Assembly: GCA_963830775.1 (NCBI GenBank) | Contig: CAWHNT010000011.1 | Coordinates: 62,001-126,000, forward strand | Reading direction: 5' to 3' | DNA length: 64,000 nt | From: CAWHNT01 sp963830775 | Lineage (GTDB): Bacteria; Pseudomonadota; Alphaproteobacteria; Geminicoccales; Geminicoccaceae | Part shown: positions 63,911 through 64,000 of the stretch, one piece after another | Numbering within the stretch: the stretch's first letter is position 1 | How the letters are laid out: the number at the start of each line of letters is the position of its first letter | Notes under the pieces: generated by a model | The model's input: only the letters and a program-made list of their open reading frames with translations | Database searches by the model: none | Told to the model about the DNA's origin: nothing | Position numbers and translations under genes: made by a program

Positions 63911-64000
63911 CTAGCTGCGCAGGAGCTCGGCCGCCTCCTCGGCGCGCGCGTCCTCGTGGATCACGGCGCGGAGGGCGCGGACCATGCCGGCCGGGTTGGC
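63911..64000 (-). CDS. C-terminal end of an unidentified protein (partial)
   Basis: The last 29 codons of a gene running in from the right edge, ending in TAG at 63911-63913. It reads 'ANPAGMVRALRAVIHEDARA' then 'EEAAELLRS', an amphipathic helical tail. Too short to name. It is 8 bp upstream of the sugar kinase start on the same strand and so probably belongs to the same sugar-utilisation operon. Confidence 0.6.
   Translation of the reverse strand, partial: ANPAGMVRALRAVIHEDARAEEAAELLRS

Noticed and set aside
1..64000. CRISPR arrays, tRNA or rRNA genes, phage genes
   Set aside because: No regularly spaced direct repeats, cloverleaf-like sequence, rRNA-like sequence or structural phage genes were recognised on reading through.

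Overview
The window looks like a high-GC alphaproteobacterial chromosome segment. Lineage markers are a C4-pathway 5-aminolevulinate synthase (57450-58667), a DUF1127 protein, YqgE, aerobic-type cobalamin genes and an FNR/FnrL-like regulator. GC codon bias is strong almost throughout. The main exception is an AT-rich stretch at about 14.65-15.64 kb. No rRNA, tRNA or CRISPR array was seen. Many genes are split by single-base indels at short G or C runs while the protein on both sides stays conserved. I read most of these as consensus-sequence errors, not gene decay, and annotate such genes as one CDS with the shifts noted.

Layout. 0-3.3 kb: a partial secreted protein, a FAD-dependent halogenase-like oxidoreductase, a methyltransferase and an outer-membrane MipA/OmpV protein, possibly the tail of a pigment or polyene cluster. 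3.3-7 kb: a stray RHH antitoxin, two terminator-like hairpins, a peptide/nickel-type ABC binding protein, a Prx5 peroxiredoxin and YqgE. 7-10.6 kb: cobS-cobA divergent from cobT, then an enoyl-CoA hydratase. 10.7-13 kb: DUF1127, a fluoroacetate-dehalogenase-like hydrolase and a Phd/PemK-type toxin-antitoxin pair. 13-17.3 kb: a mobile and decayed zone with an IS1182-type transposase relic, the AT-rich island with gene remnants and an IS66-type transposase beside a degenerate copy of the next gene's 5' end.

18-27.3 kb: carbohydrate (inositol-like) catabolism, with a PfkB kinase and aldolase operon, DUF1349, three Gfo/Idh/MocA dehydrogenases and an MmsA/IolA dehydrogenase, plus a receiver protein and an acetyltransferase. 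27.5-34 kb: a CHASE4-PAS-GGDEF-EAL protein, a type II NADH dehydrogenase, two peroxiredoxin-like paralogues and a LysR regulator. 34.2-43 kb: a tight same-strand cluster of glycogen-debranching-like enzyme, GH63-type glucosidase, SDR, aquaglyceroporin, GMC oxidoreductase and VOC protein, consistent with release and oxidation of glucose from an alpha-glucoside.

43-48.6 kb: an IS630 relic, an M1 aminopeptidase, and a BNR/Asp-box exported protein gene cut by a 1.2-kb IS630 element whose removal restores the reading frame exactly. 48.8-57.3 kb: phytanoyl-CoA dioxygenase family protein, TrkH, AEC transporter, S9 oligopeptidase, MOSC protein, SDR and TRAP binding protein. 57.4-64 kb: hemA, DUF4345, an epimerase, an FNR-type regulator with a near-perfect FNR box in front of it, an antitoxin gene with an in-frame amber codon, a YpfJ-type metallopeptidase, an FGGY sugar kinase and the end of one more gene.
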